64,000 bases of DNA from Stropharia rugosoannulata. Its lineage: Eukaryota; Basidiomycota; Agaricomycetes; Agaricales; Strophariaceae. How positions within the stretch are numbered: position 1 is the first letter of the stretch; every line of letters starts with the position of its first letter. The stretch covers positions 1,370,501 through 1,434,500 of the forward strand of contig JANCIK010000005.1 of NCBI GenBank assembly GCA_028532985.1. The letters are read 5' to 3'. The translations under genes were made by a program, and so were the position numbers. The notes below the pieces were generated by a model, which saw nothing but the letters and a program-made list of their open reading frames with translations, was not told the origin of the DNA and did no database searches. Shown in pieces: positions 1 through 11,043 of the stretch.

Positions 1-678
1 CGAACGTAGGTTCCCCGTCTGCTTCTTAGCCAACAAGAGCTCACGTGAGAATGGATCGGCCTTATAGCACGCGTCAGGACATCGTCCTTCCTCTGTCGCA
101 GCCCATCAAGGGACTAGACGGCAGGGAGATGTCAGAAATCCCCATCCCCAATAATACGAACGTCATCGTGGGCATCATGGCTGCCAACCGCAATCCCGAA
201 ATATGGGGACCCGACGCGCATGAGTGGAAACCAGAGCGGTGGCTCTCGATTTTGCCAAACTCTGTCGCATCTGCCCATTTGCCCGGGGTTTACTCACACC
301 TGTAAGTTATGTTGTATGAGTATATCCATGCGAAAAGAACTAAATGACCATCACCTCAAGTATGACGTTCCTTGGAGGCGGCAGAGCTTGCATGTAAGGC
401 CCTTTGTCTATTCTTAGTTGTATAGAACCTGACGCTCTATTATGTAGCGGATTCAAGTTCTCCCAGCTCGAAATGAGTGAGTATCTGTTATGTTCTCAGC
501 CTTCCATGTCTAACAACTTAACACAGAGGTTGTGCTGTTGCTGTTGCTCGACGCATTCCGATTCCGTCCCAGCGATAAGAAAATATTTTGGCAGATGAGC
601 GGTATCACAACACCCATTTTAGAGAATGACAGCAGTCGCTATCCCCAGCTCCCTATGATAGTCGAACGCACGAAGTAA
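1..678 (+). CDS. Cytochrome P450, C-terminal part (5' end outside window)
   Basis: This is the C-terminal part of a cytochrome P450 monooxygenase. Exons are roughly 30-301, 361-393, 448-476 and 527-678, ending in TAA. Visible are the PERW block (EWKPERWL) and the heme-binding loop FLGGGRACIGFKFSQLEM with the cysteine ligand, followed by the usual final beta-strand region. The heme loop is rebuilt across two short introns and reads cleanly. The 5' edge is awkward. The first exon is open only from base 30, because an in-frame TAG lies at 27-29. Another frame at 2-25 reads RRFPVCFL, which looks like the stretch after the ExxR helix. So there may be an acceptor at 28-29 or a frameshift. Substrate is unknown. 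Family assignment is firm; whether the gene is intact cannot be judged here. Confidence 0.85.
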
Positions 679-729
679 AATTGCACGAAACAATGAAATG
701 GGAGGAATACGTCGTACATTAATTCTTGG

Positions 730-744
730 TATATATATATATAT
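730..744. repeat. Short (TA)n microsatellite
   Basis: An uninterrupted TA dinucleotide run of about seven units in an AT-rich 3' flank. Confidence 0.7.
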
Positions 745-1100
745 TCATCTGTATTTTTTGTATGAGTTGAGTCAAATGAATTTAACGAAGATTTCAAGGC
801 GTACTTTAAGCTCGAACACCATGTACAATTCAATGCTTACAAATTTGTTGTTGTTTTGAAGATGACACAGATACTCTTAAAACTTTGGAAGTTGGAAGAC
901 ATCTGCCTAACTGTATTGTATCATGCACTTGGGCAAGCTCCTTCTTTTCAAATTGCAAAATCCCATAAATCCACAAACTACAAGTGGTCGTGGTGATGTC
1001 GTCCGTGGATCAAGATGATAAATTTTTGTAAAATGCAGCACGGTGCTCACTGCGTGCACCTCTTGAGTCTTCTAAGTTCTGAGCTTTTAGAAGTAGGTAA

Positions 1101-1111
1101 ACAAAAATAAA
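1101..1111 (-). terminator. Pol III T-run terminator of tRNA-Tyr
   Basis: Read on the minus strand, the bases directly after the tRNA discriminator are TTTATTTTTGT, including a run of five T. This is a normal RNA polymerase III stop signal. Confidence 0.75.
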
Positions 1112-1200
1112 TCCTTCGAACCGGGGTCGAACCAGTGACCTTGGGATCGCGATTCTTTAACCATTACAGTCCCACGCTCTTCCAACTGAGCTATCGAAGG
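1112..1200 (-). tRNA. tRNA-Tyr(GTA): tRNA-Tyr (GTA anticodon) with 16-nt intron
   Basis: On the minus strand the acceptor arms CCTTCGA and TCGAAGG pair over 7 bp and are followed by an A discriminator. The anticodon stem is TGGGA/TCCCA with loop CTGTAA...A, giving anticodon GTA (tyrosine). A 16-nt intron starts one base 3' of the anticodon, the canonical nuclear position. The T-arm contains GGTTCGACCCC. The mature length is 73 nt (89 minus 16). A T-rich run follows immediately downstream on the minus strand and fits a Pol III terminator. Confidence 0.95.
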
Positions 1201-1516
1201 CATATCTCAGGGTTTTATGACGACGTTAGGGCCGCCATGTACAAAATCTCAGAATCTCAAGTATTAAATTTGAAGATTCAACATTTTACTTGCAACGGAT
1301 CATAGGAATAAAGTCATATGGGATTTTGTATTTACAAAAAATGACATTTGGTTGAAAGGTGATACGAAGTGACCTATCCAAACTGTATCTAAAGAGAAAA
1401 TATCTAGCGAAAGTGTACCAAAAATGATTGTAGTATGTATAGAAATTCAATGAAGTAGTGTGAATAAAAAGGGTATATAAATATGAGTTCAATCCGTGTC
1501 ATAATTCCGTAAAGAA
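1201..1516. other. Intergenic
   Basis: This is the upstream flank of tRNA-Tyr and the 3' flank of the GPI-protein gene. It is AT-rich, and I see no gene. Confidence 0.6.
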
Positions 1517-2673
1517 TTAAAGGAACATAGCGCCAACAAGAGCAATGAATCCCGCAAGCCCAAAACCGGTGCCAGTAAAGCGAGTGTTAGCTCCGGAGGT
1601 GCCAGTAGTTGCAGCGCGAGATGCACTTGCTGTAGCAACAGAGGCCGTCGATGCTACAGCGCGCGATTGAGTAGCGAGATTGGTTGCTGCAGAAGAGGCA
1701 CTGGCACGCCTGTATATTCATTAAACAAAAGGCGGTAATTAAACAATATGGCCACTTACGCGGTAGTGCCGGGAGCAGCGACACCGACAGATGTGCGAAT
1801 GCTTGCACTGCTTGAACCAGAAGCGGCAGAAGAGCTACCGCTAGCATCTGCAGCTTGGAGCGTTGCCAAATTACCAGATCCAGCATTGCCACCGCTGCTG
1901 TCAGACGAGCTACCAGTATTGCTAGTGTCAACTGCTGGTGCAGAGTTGGTGTTGGAGTTAGAAGCCGAGGAACCTCCACCCATGCAACTGGAGAATGTAA
2001 GTGGGTGTTCAAGACTAAAGCTACAAGATGATGCTTACGAAGAGTCGCTGCTAGCTTGAATAGTCACAGTGTCGGTATATGCGGTTGTACCCGTGCTGTC
2101 CTTGAGAGCGAAAGTTCTTCAAATGATTATCGTCAGCATAAAGTCATATTTCTCGAACAAGTAAATAGAAACATACACTTTAGTTCCACCGGCGATGTCG
2201 CAGATCCAGGTCTGACTAGAACCGCTTTGGGTGTCAAAGGTTTTGAGCTTTACCCCGAAAGTCAAATTTAATGCCTAATAAGGGGTTGATGGGTGATGGG
2301 AACTCACTGGCATGGCGCTAGGTTGCCCGCCTTGACAGAAATTGAAGGTATACAATTAGTTTGATATTTGTGTCATGTGTGTATAGATATGCATACCAGG
2401 AATGATAGAAAGGTAGTAAGGAGGCACGCCATCGCTCCAGGACAACATCTGGGGTTCTAGATGAAGCGCGGGTTAGAGATGACACGGGCTATTCCAAACG
2501 CGACTCGACGTACGGCATTGCACAACACTGGTACTGAAGTCACCAAAGTTATTAGCTTTCTGATAATAGCGAGTATCATATAATATTCATGACACCTACG
2601 GGGTGTTAATGGTGAGCGCCATGAAGCTGGGAACGATAGATACAAGGGCGGCTGTGGCGGCGAAGTACTTCAT
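1517..2673 (-). CDS. Kre9/Knh1-like Ser/Thr-rich GPI-anchored surface protein
   Basis: The model has eight exons: 2600-2673, 2514-2533, 2397-2456, 2308-2330, 2177-2274, 2039-2116, 1760-1987 and 1517-1709. They sum to 774 nt (257 aa). The N-terminus MKYFAATAALVSIVPSFMA is a signal peptide. The next ~100 residues form an Ig-like Kre9/KNH N-terminal domain with VVQCQPQMLSWSDGVPPYYL and later FALKDSTGTTAYTDTVTIQA. A long Ser/Ala/Thr/Gly-rich linker follows, expected to be O-mannosylated. The C-terminus is hydrophobic (GLAGFIALVGAMFL), as in GPI-signal tails. Such proteins sit on the plasma membrane or cell wall. In yeast, Kre9/Knh1 act in beta-1,6-glucan assembly, but the role of the basidiomycete members is not established. 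A TATATA motif lies about 95 nt upstream of the start. Confidence 0.88.
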
Positions 2674-2766
2674 TGCAAAGGATAGATTGGGCGGAACAAG
2701 AAATGTAGGATGTGAATCGAAGGAGGGGGAGCTGATAATAAGAAAGAAAAGAGAGGAAAGGCGGTC

Positions 2767-2772
2767 TATATA
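2767..2772 (-). promoter_or_regulatory. Candidate TATA box of the GPI-protein gene
   Basis: TATATA lies about 95 nt upstream of the ATG at 2673, a spacing compatible with a core promoter and short 5' UTR. No experimental start site is known. Confidence 0.4.
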
Positions 2773-2983
2773 CTCGGCGGGGAGTCAGCCACTTTCAATG
2801 TCCGCCACTTTCCTCGATCATACACAGCGGCTGACAGGGAAAGCACTGTAAACAACGGAAACCCATTCCCAAATATATGTATTCCTTGGTCTAAATTGGA
2901 CGCTTCCGCATGTACGGGAAAAAACACGGGGTACATCCCTCTTCCCTCAAGTCAGTAGTCAGCCTCCGCCTCTCGCATAATCT

Positions 2984-5900
2984 TCACAGCCCAATCCAAC
3001 TGCTTCGTCCGCAGGGATTATGCAAACTTGTATGTCCAATCTTGATCATCTCGTAGCGGGGGTAATCCGTGATATCCTGCGGAACGGGTCTGTCTCGATA
3101 AACTGGTTCTTTCGAGTCGATTAATGGACTTAAGGAACCCATAGATGAGAAGCTGGGGCTCAGCGTCCCGCTGAAGGGTGAGTTCAACATTTCTTCCTCG
3201 GTTCCACCTACTGCAGCAGGAACTGTGATAAAAGACTCGGCGTGCCATTCGTACCACACACGTCGATCATTTGTCAATCGCCATATCGAAACCTGCAGTT
3301 CTGAATTGCTTGGCAGATATAGAGGCTCCTGCGAGGCAGAGTTAAGAAATAAAGGTCATATAATGTGGATAGAGTAGCACAAACCCGAAATGGGAAAAAC
3401 AAGGGGAACCAGCTCAGCATATCTTTCGAGACCTGCTCTTTGCGTTGTGGATGGATACTTAGACCAACGTTGCCGTATAGGACCTTTTATATTATTGAAC
3501 AGGAAGTACCACTTGCAGAGCGTTTTGCTTACAGCTTCGAAGTATCCTGCAAGCCCACTGTAGAGTCTCATAAACTCTCATATCATATAAGCACCTTGAA
3601 TGATAAACATACTGAAGAATCCCAGCATGCGGTATGTAAAACCGCAGTTTTGCAGATCGCGCATTATGACTATTCGTGTATGGAAGACCTACAAATAATT
3701 AGCATATAGCATACAGCAACGAATCACCTTACCTCTCGAATCAAGGACGATGTCTCTTCTGGGATGTTCGAATTCCCAGCACTCCTGTACTTGAGGTCCA
3801 CACCGATTATCCGCCGTTACTTGCCTTCCACTTAAGATATTCACTGCTTGAAACATTACGACGTATGGTGTCTCCAGACTTGTCGCATTTTTCGTAGAAC
3901 GAGCCTCGTTGTACAGTTTTGATGAAGACAGGGGAGCAAGGTGGGCAGTGTAAGACGATGGGATTGATATACCAGTTGCTAACGTTCAAATTGAGGAAGT
4001 AAGGTGAATATATGCACGATAATTTTGGGAGAGGCATACATTTTAAAAATCTCATCGCTCCATCAAGGCATTCCGGGCTCAGTTCGTTGTCGCCAAAGGA
4101 CCCGAGAAGCTCGCTGACGAGAATATCAGCCTGTTCGGGAACATCGATTACTCGCATATCTCCAAAGCATAGCGTGACTTTGTCTTTCCATTCTGTGCAT
4201 TTGCGCTGTTGTAGTCTGCGTGGCCGTATATGTAAATTACGGGTATCCATAAATCAGTGAAGATGAAAAAAACATACGTGACAAATGCATTTGGATTCTT
4301 TTCTACAACGACGACAGATGCTTCCCTTTTGGACTTCTCTAACGCCTTGAAACATCGTGCAACGAGAGGGCCCCGACCAGCGCCGGCTATGCAGACTACT
4401 CTAGAGGGCTGTCAGCAAGGTTGATAATATTTCTCTGCGAGTACGGGTACGTACAATCGCTCATTTGGAGGGTGATCCATGAACGCGTAATACATTGCCT
4501 ATGTTTCATTGGCTTGATCTCTGCCAGTGGGGACTTAGAAACACGTTACCTCTTCGTATTTCGCATACTTCACAGGATCTTGCTCGAAACTTTGATATGT
4601 AGCACTTGGAAGGTTGTCCATCAATGGCTGGTCTCATGTAGTCAGAAGACATTTGATTCAAACAACACATCTCGCTGACCTGTAGTGGTGCCTGCAAATA
4701 GTCCTGGTACCCCTGAGCAAAGTGTTCTACTGTCCCAGGTTGCTTGGTGGCTAGAACTGCAGCACTGGTCTTCTCCAGATGTCGAACGTATTGGGAATAC
4801 GCCACTTCACCGCCTTTGGAATGAGTTCCCTCGGTAACACCAGCTAAGATAATCATGGGTCTATGCTATTTCAGATAGGAGATGTCAAATAAAAATTAGC
4901 CCTCGATATAAACGTAACTTACTATCATACTATCGCGAATGAATTGCTGTGTAGGTTTCGGTAGGACAGGGTAACCCTTCATGTTGGCGATGAATGTCGA
5001 CGAGGGTAAGAATATATGCCGCACAGACTCTGCTGCCCATTTGCTGAGGACGCCTAGCGTGGTGGGGAGAGCTGGGGACAAGTCCAGCGCTTAACGTCGT
5101 AATGTTAGAGGGCATGCAAAAGAGATATAAAGCTAAACTTTTATGCACTCAGCGTCAGTCGGATATTGTAGTCGCACATCGTTCGAATTACATCCCACAT
5201 TTCCCATGTCGCGTTGACAGACGCGCCGGAGTCAGTCGGAGCCTGCTCACTTGCAGATATAATCAGGGATGGGGGAGCGTTGGTAGGGGCATTCTCGGCC
5301 GGAAGTGAGATGTGTGACCTGGGATTGGATAGCACAGGTTGGAAAACGGAGGGGTTGTAGATGGGCAGTCGTATAGATATGTTTGTATACGGATTCCGTT
5401 CGAGGCAGGAGCTAATGATACGGGCATAGGATGCGACATGTTCTCGATTGCGTGGTGCAGGAAAAATGACAGTCTGTATGTTCAAGTATGCGGAGTACGC
5501 CAGCTCTTGTTTGAGCGCCTAAACACGTGTACACGACAATTAACTTGAAGTGGACATAACAGCTACACAACCGACTTACGATCTCGGCATCGTGTCGTAC
5601 CCAGTCATCCGCAGCGTCAAGCTCCAGCCAATCTGAGATCATAGCAATGATTCCTTCGGCCTCATCTACCGTTTCGCGCATATTAATAACGTGGTTAATT
5701 TGGAAAGATATATGCGACGCACCAAGACGCGTAATTGTAGTCTCATCGAGGTGGAATCCAGGATTGAGCCTCCATAATTCAGCCTCCTTTTCCACCTCCT
5801 CTTTGTCTTTATCACTTCCTTCTGCAGGGAGGAGACACATTCGGGACCAGCGCTCTTGCCACTTCTTGGTCGTGAGCGGTATGCATAGGCGTCTGTATCC

Positions 5901-6059
5901 CTTGTCTGTTGCATCAGAAACGAGTTTGAGAACCGGTGTATCCCCTTTGGATGCGTTAATTTTGTTGAATGTTTTGGACGCCCTTGAGAGATCTTCGAGA
6001 GTCAGAAAAGTAGCAAGGCTGGCACAAGGGTCCCATGCGGACGACTGTTGGTAATCCAT
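2984..6059 (-). CDS. PRMT5: Protein arginine N-methyltransferase 5 (PRMT5/Skb1)
   Basis: This is a type II arginine methyltransferase that makes symmetric dimethylarginine on proteins such as Sm spliceosome components and histones. It acts in the cytoplasm and nucleus, with an MEP50-type WD partner in other eukaryotes. The gene is broken by many short introns. The N-terminal third carries the TIM-barrel region ([20 protein letters not shown]). The SAM-binding motif is [17 protein letters not shown], and the double-E loop is [20 protein letters not shown]-terminal PRMT5 signatures are [19 protein letters not shown] and VWYEWHA, with the end [12 protein letters not shown] just before TGA. The start is MDYQQSS at 6059, the only ATG in the first exon ahead of homologous sequence. 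The fission yeast orthologue Skb1 also acts in cell polarity. I did not verify every splice site, but no disruption was seen. Confidence 0.93.
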
Positions 6060-7536
6060 GAAGATTGCGTGGCTTTCTGGGGATTAAATGCGAAAAGAAA
6101 AGAACCTGTAACCAGATGTATCAGAAAGAAAGAGAAATGCTTCAGTCAGATTACTGACGAATATGTGGGAGCGGGAACGGCGCAGCCTAATAAGATCATG
6201 CTCCGAGTGTTGGCGATGATGTCCAAAAAGCAGCTGCGTGGGCGGAGTTTTTGTTTGGCCCAAACAAACAACGCGTCGTTCCGTCGGCGAGCCTGGTTTC
6301 CGCCTTCCTCTCGACTGCAACTTGAATTCCTCACAAACCAACAACAAACCAGCGTTGAATATCAATTTGCTAGGTCTATACCTTAAGTAAACTTCTTGTC
6401 TCTCTTCGGATTAATTTACGCAAATGAAACAGTGCGTCAAGTACAAAAAGGATCATCCGAGTCGTCGTCGTTGGCGCATGAACAACATTTCTTGACATGT
6501 AAACCACTGATGGAACTTCAGTAAAGACAGGACAGTGATAGACAGTGACCCGTGTAAAGACTTGAGCTCAATGAGGTATAATGAGCCAGAAAAGCCGATA
6601 TTTTAAATACCTCCATATGGCCATTTATGGATGTACAGCAGAACAATAAACTGGAATGAACCATAGTACCAGCTATGAATAAGGGTCATTGAAATAACAA
6701 TCTATACTTGCTTTGGCAGCAGAGACATATAACTGTATTGCTATTAACGACAATGAGTAAGCCTCTTGTTATATTCGTTGTGTGATGATAAATTCGTGTC
6801 TATTCACGTTCACGGTGGAAGATATCGGCGAAAGTTCGGTTGTTTGAATACTTACGTATGAGAAATCGAAGCGCGGGCACTCTTAAAGTGCATGGCTAGA
6901 CCCATTAGGTACAGTGTATAGGCAGATTAGTTGCATTATCCCGTTATGGCTGGCAGACCCGAGGATCACTCATCGAAAGAGCGGTCAATCCGCGCTGCAT
7001 TGATAATTTCCTTATGCGGTGACTGCCGTATTTGTTCAAGCGAAGAATTGTTGGACACAAATATGGGAACCGCGACCCTAGTGTGCCATTCACTTGTAAG
7101 GGTCGAAATAAGCGCTCACCGATGAGAACGTCGATCAGTACACACTCAGGTTCAGCGCCTAAATGACGCGCCAGATTAATGGAGTTACCGAGGTAAACTT
7201 ATCGGTTAAGCTTTCATTCTTTAGCTCGGAGGCTATACTGCTATGCATGCATGTTAAAGAGTGGTCTTAGCTGGAGAGATCGCTATCTCGTTAGACATAT
7301 TCTCACGTCAGTGAACTCTCTCACCGACGCTGCCTATCTTATCAACGGACCGAAAGAGATGACAGTTACGACCACTTGCACCCTGCAGATGATGATGATC
7401 GACTTGTTCGCGCTCCTGATCACGATCATCAATCATCGAGAGGTTCTGATCATGATCATAGATCGGATTGGCATTAGAACAATTTAAAGACTCTGCCTTA
7501 AATACATCCCTCTCGGAGAAATTATCCACGTAGCTC
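6060..7536. other. Intergenic, about 1.5 kb
   Basis: This lies between the PRMT5 start and the 3' end of the ankyrin gene. It holds the PRMT5 promoter side, including a CA-rich stretch near 6340. It also has repeated GATC/ATCATG-type words at 7385-7460, including a perfect 12-bp palindrome at 7447-7458. Only short frames are present and I recognise none as protein. Confidence 0.5.
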
Positions 7537-8453
7537 TTATTCCGGAGCGTCGTCCATCCGTGAACGTTTTGCGGGGATGCCGTCATGGGTATCACCGGGC
7601 CTGGCTTCGCCTTCATCTGCCGTCATATCGAATCCGGTAACAACGCCCTGGAGGACGCTCCTGCTGACCGCCTGGCGGAGTTCCTCTTCGGGATCGCGCC
7701 CTTCGGCCTCCGCTCGCTGCATGATATCATGAACGGACAACATGAGTTCGGAAGTGAGCTGTTCGGTAGCCGCGTTCTGGAAATGCTGGGATGGTGCGGA
7801 TGCGGCGGGCAGCTCTCTAGGAATGGAAGGGCCCAACGTCGACCGTAGATATTCCGCAATATGGGGGAAATCTTCCGTCAGGTGATCTATAGGCTGTAGC
7901 AACCAACGTAAAACGAGGAAAGATGAGTGAAGGAAGGAAGGACACACTGAAACGCCTTCGTTGTTCTGACGTGCCACGAGTGCACCATGCTCAACGAGGA
8001 AGCGGGCAGTCTCTACATTCTCGACGGTGTAGAGGGGTGTGTCACCGTCCTCGTCCGTGATGTTGACATCGCCGCCTAAACAGGGCTGAGCTAGATAAAT
8101 AAAGGCAGCGGAGAAGCGTACCACGGGATATAAGGTACTGGAGAATATGGATGTGGCCGTAAGATGCGGCCGCATGCCTTGATGGGATGAGAAGGGGGCG
8201 ACACGCGGTGCAGAGGGCTTACATTGGGGTGTAGGTGTTGCTGTCTGGCGTGTTTGGAGAGAGGGCTAAATGGAGATTTTGATTATCGATACTACGAGCA
8301 TACTCCGGGGAAAGACTTGCAGGCCTGCTCGATGAGCCGCTAGGAAATCGATAGGTATGAGCAGGGGCGGGGCAGAGGGCGCAGTGCACGGACCGTGACG
8401 GTGGCGAGGTCACCGTCGCCAGCGGCGACCCAGATGTTCTTGCCGGAGGCCAT
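7537..8453 (-). CDS. Ankyrin-repeat protein
   Basis: The model has six exons: 8394-8453, 8321-8339, 8223-8265, 8122-8177, 7948-8075 and 7537-7893. They sum to 663 nt (220 aa). The protein starts MASGKNIWVAAGDGDL and carries about three ankyrin repeats, with TYTPMHAAASYGHIHILQYL and then DEDGDTPLYTVENVETARFL. The C-terminal half is charged and non-repeat, ending PAKRSRMDDAPE with a basic KRSR patch that could be a nuclear signal. The intron after the 19-nt exon 2 is best read as GC-AG (GCAAGT donor), since this restores the expected EQASLSPNTPD. The role is probably protein-protein contact; the partner is unknown. The gene is divergent from the PAS/GATA gene, with only 177 bp between start codons. 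Confidence 0.88.
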
Positions 8454-8630
8454 GGTGGGAGGAGACAAGGGGCGCCAAACGGCGGTAAACAAGGATCTGC
8501 ACCGCCGCCTAATTAAGTTTGACGACAAGGAAAAGAGTGAGACCGTGATAAGAGGGGCGCCCGCATCCGCCGGTGCGGCGCTTGACCAATTCGAATTTGT
8601 CTCAGTCATCGATTCTTCCGCCCAACCACC
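8454..8630. promoter_or_regulatory. Shared divergent promoter, ankyrin / PAS-GATA genes
   Basis: The 177 bp between two outward-facing ATGs must contain both 5' UTRs and core promoters. No TATA box is evident in either direction. Co-regulation is inferred from spacing only. Confidence 0.6.
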
Positions 8631-11043
8631 ATGAGCTATCTGCCGTATGCGTCCCCGCCCCTCCCCGCCCCCGCCGTCCCCGCCGTCCCCGCCGCCCCGC
8701 CCCGCGCGCTCCCCAGGGTCGGCCAGACGCGCTGTTGTACGTCCCTGATCGTCTCCTCGATCGTTCATCATCTCACCATGTGCAGATTGGGCCATGCTCT
8801 CCGCTGCGCTCGACTTTCTCTACCTCGACCCCGTCCTTGCCAGCCACCTTGGCGCGCAGGCCGAGCTGCTCGTTGGCAAGTCCCTCCTCTCCTTCGTCCA
8901 CCCCGACGAACAGGCCTCCGCCAAGCAGGACCTCGGCGGTGTCCTCGACAGCAGGACCCTGCACGGTTCCGTGACCCGGTGCGTCCGCCTTTTTTTATCC
9001 TCCACTCATGTCTCATTTCTCCGACCCTTTTCCAGCGTCCGCTTTTCGCGTCTATCAAAGGTTCGCAGACAGCTGGGTTACGATGGCCCCCCACCCGATT
9101 GGGCAGAGGCTGACAAAATCGCGCTGGACAAAGACTACATGGCGGTCGACATCGTCATTAACTGGGCAGCCGAGGGTCTTGTCCTATGTTTCATCCACGC
9201 AACCGTAGACCTTACCCCTCATGACAACGATGAAATGTCAAAAACGGACTGGACAAATTGGTGTGGCACCCCTTATATGCCCATGGAACAAATAGAGCTG
9301 CTCTACCACCGCCTAGTCGTCTGCATCCCACAGACGGGCTCCATGACGCGCGTTTTTCAAATCCTCTCAAATCAACGCGACAGGCCACTCCTAATGAGTT
9401 GGCCTCCTGACCAGCCCGGTGCACCAACACGCAGGGACTTTGCCAAACTAGTCGAGAACGTGCAGATTGGAACCGGCGTCCCCGGCGGCAACGATGCTAA
9501 AACGAGTTGTACACGCAGGTACAAGGCATTGCAAGAAATGCCACCTGGATTTGGGGGTGAGGTCGAGAGCATATTCATACCGCATGGTAGGTGCTTCTTC
9601 TCGGCAACTTGGGCAGTTTATAACTGGAACATCCTCTTTTTCACAGGAAGTATCATATTTGCTTGCCATAAGGTCAACCCAGCCCCTCGCAGCAACACCG
9701 CAAACTCCACCACACCGATGCAGCAACTAGACTATGCCTCGGCTAATTACCACACGCAGAGTCCGTCGTACTACGACCACCCTGGCGCCTACGCTCTTGC
9801 GTCCCTGTCTCCTCAAGCCCAGGTATACAACGGCGCATATATTCAACAAGGATCAGGCGTCCAGGCGTCGTATCCGCAGCGGTGGGCTCAGGGCAAGTGT
9901 ATTTCAAAATGTCTCAGAACGCCTTTTCTTACTCTTCATGCAGCTTCGCAAAGTCTAAGCGATTTGCGATCTGCTTCGTATTCCACCAGTACGACTTTGC
10001 AGGCCCCTCAGCAATGGGAACAGTCTTCACAGAATGTCTCGTCCTCGGCGTCCTATCTCGATTCATCCGGCCAACCTGTAGCATTCAACCGACCGCTGTC
10101 ACCGACGTACAACTATTCTCCAACCACTACGAGCAGCGTTACGGGAGGAACATCCCCGACCTCTGATGTCGTACCTCCTCCAAGGCGTCGAGTCAGCCCT
10201 GGCTCTGTGCGGGACCAGCCTCCTGCTGCTCGTACCACCGGAAATAGACCGAGTGGCGTCCAGAAGTGCTCCAGCTGTAAGGCCACGTCAAGCCCTGAAT
10301 GGAGAAAAGGACCCAGTGGCAAGAAGGAATTGTGTAACGCGTAAGAATATCCTCTGCTATTAGTAGCCTATTCATGCTCACAAAAATATGACCGCTAATT
10401 CAGGTGCGGTCTGAGATATGCGCGTTCCCGCGCCAAGAAGGAAGGTCCTAATCAGGTTCAACAACGCCGACGCAACAAGGAAAAGGCTTTTTCTACAAAG
10501 CGAGAGTCGGCAGAACCACCATCGTTTCCAATCATCCGCAGGGCCTATGGGGATAATTCTTTTTCTGCATCCAACAACGGTTCTGCCTCTGGAGAAATGT
10601 ATCCTCACTCAACGCACCGAGTTGTGGACACTATCACGCCTTCGCCTTCTCCTCCAGCAGGAGGAATGAATTTTGTACATTATGCGCCGGGTGGCACTGA
10701 CAATCGCCCATCGTATTCCAATTCAGGAAGCAACTTCTATTCCATTCCATCCTCCGTTTCGAACACTCATGTTGTGCACCCGTCACAGCAGCCGCTTTCC
10801 CAGCACATCAATACGACTCAGCTGCCTCCTCTCGGACAAATATCATCCTATGCCAGTCGGCTCTCTCCCATCATGCCATCTGCGTCTACAGTATCACATT
10901 CACCCTTAACGTCGACGTTGCCTCCAGCATCCTATGAGCGGGAAAGGGACTCTAGGGACCGCGACTTTCGTGAGCTACCTCTCACTCCCCTCTCTGCTGA
11001 CGGGCGTCTCAATAACCGACGATCGATATTGACACAACAATAA
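8631..11043 (+). CDS. PAS-domain GATA zinc-finger transcription factor, WC-2-like
   Basis: The model has six exons: 8631-8736, 8786-8978, 9036-9586, 9647-9892, 9944-10340 and 10404-11043. They sum to 2133 nt (710 aa). The N-terminus is a Pro/Ala-rich tract from GC-rich repeats. It is followed by a PAS fold (ALDFLYLDPVLASHLGAQAE, then SFVHPDEQASAKQDL). The DNA-binding domain at about residues 474-499 is one GATA finger, C-x2-C-x18-C-x2-C, reading CSSC...PEWRKGPSGKKELCNAC. The 18-residue loop is the White-Collar type. The tail is Ser/Pro-rich and likely an activation region. WC-2 proteins pair with the photoreceptor WC-1 in blue-light response. No LOV flavin motif is present here, so this is not WC-1. 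Exact orthology is not certain. Introns 2-4 are stopless multiples of three. Confidence 0.87.

Larger units (their letters stand above)
679..1111. other. Intergenic, AT-rich
   Basis: This holds the 3' flank of the P450 gene and the downstream flank of the tRNA gene. It contains a short TA dinucleotide run at about 730-744. I see no coding exon. Confidence 0.6.

Noticed and set aside
8631..11043. Assignment of the PAS/GATA protein as WC-1 photoreceptor
   Set aside because: No flavin-binding LOV cysteine motif is present, and a single PAS plus GATA finger fits WC-2-type proteins better.
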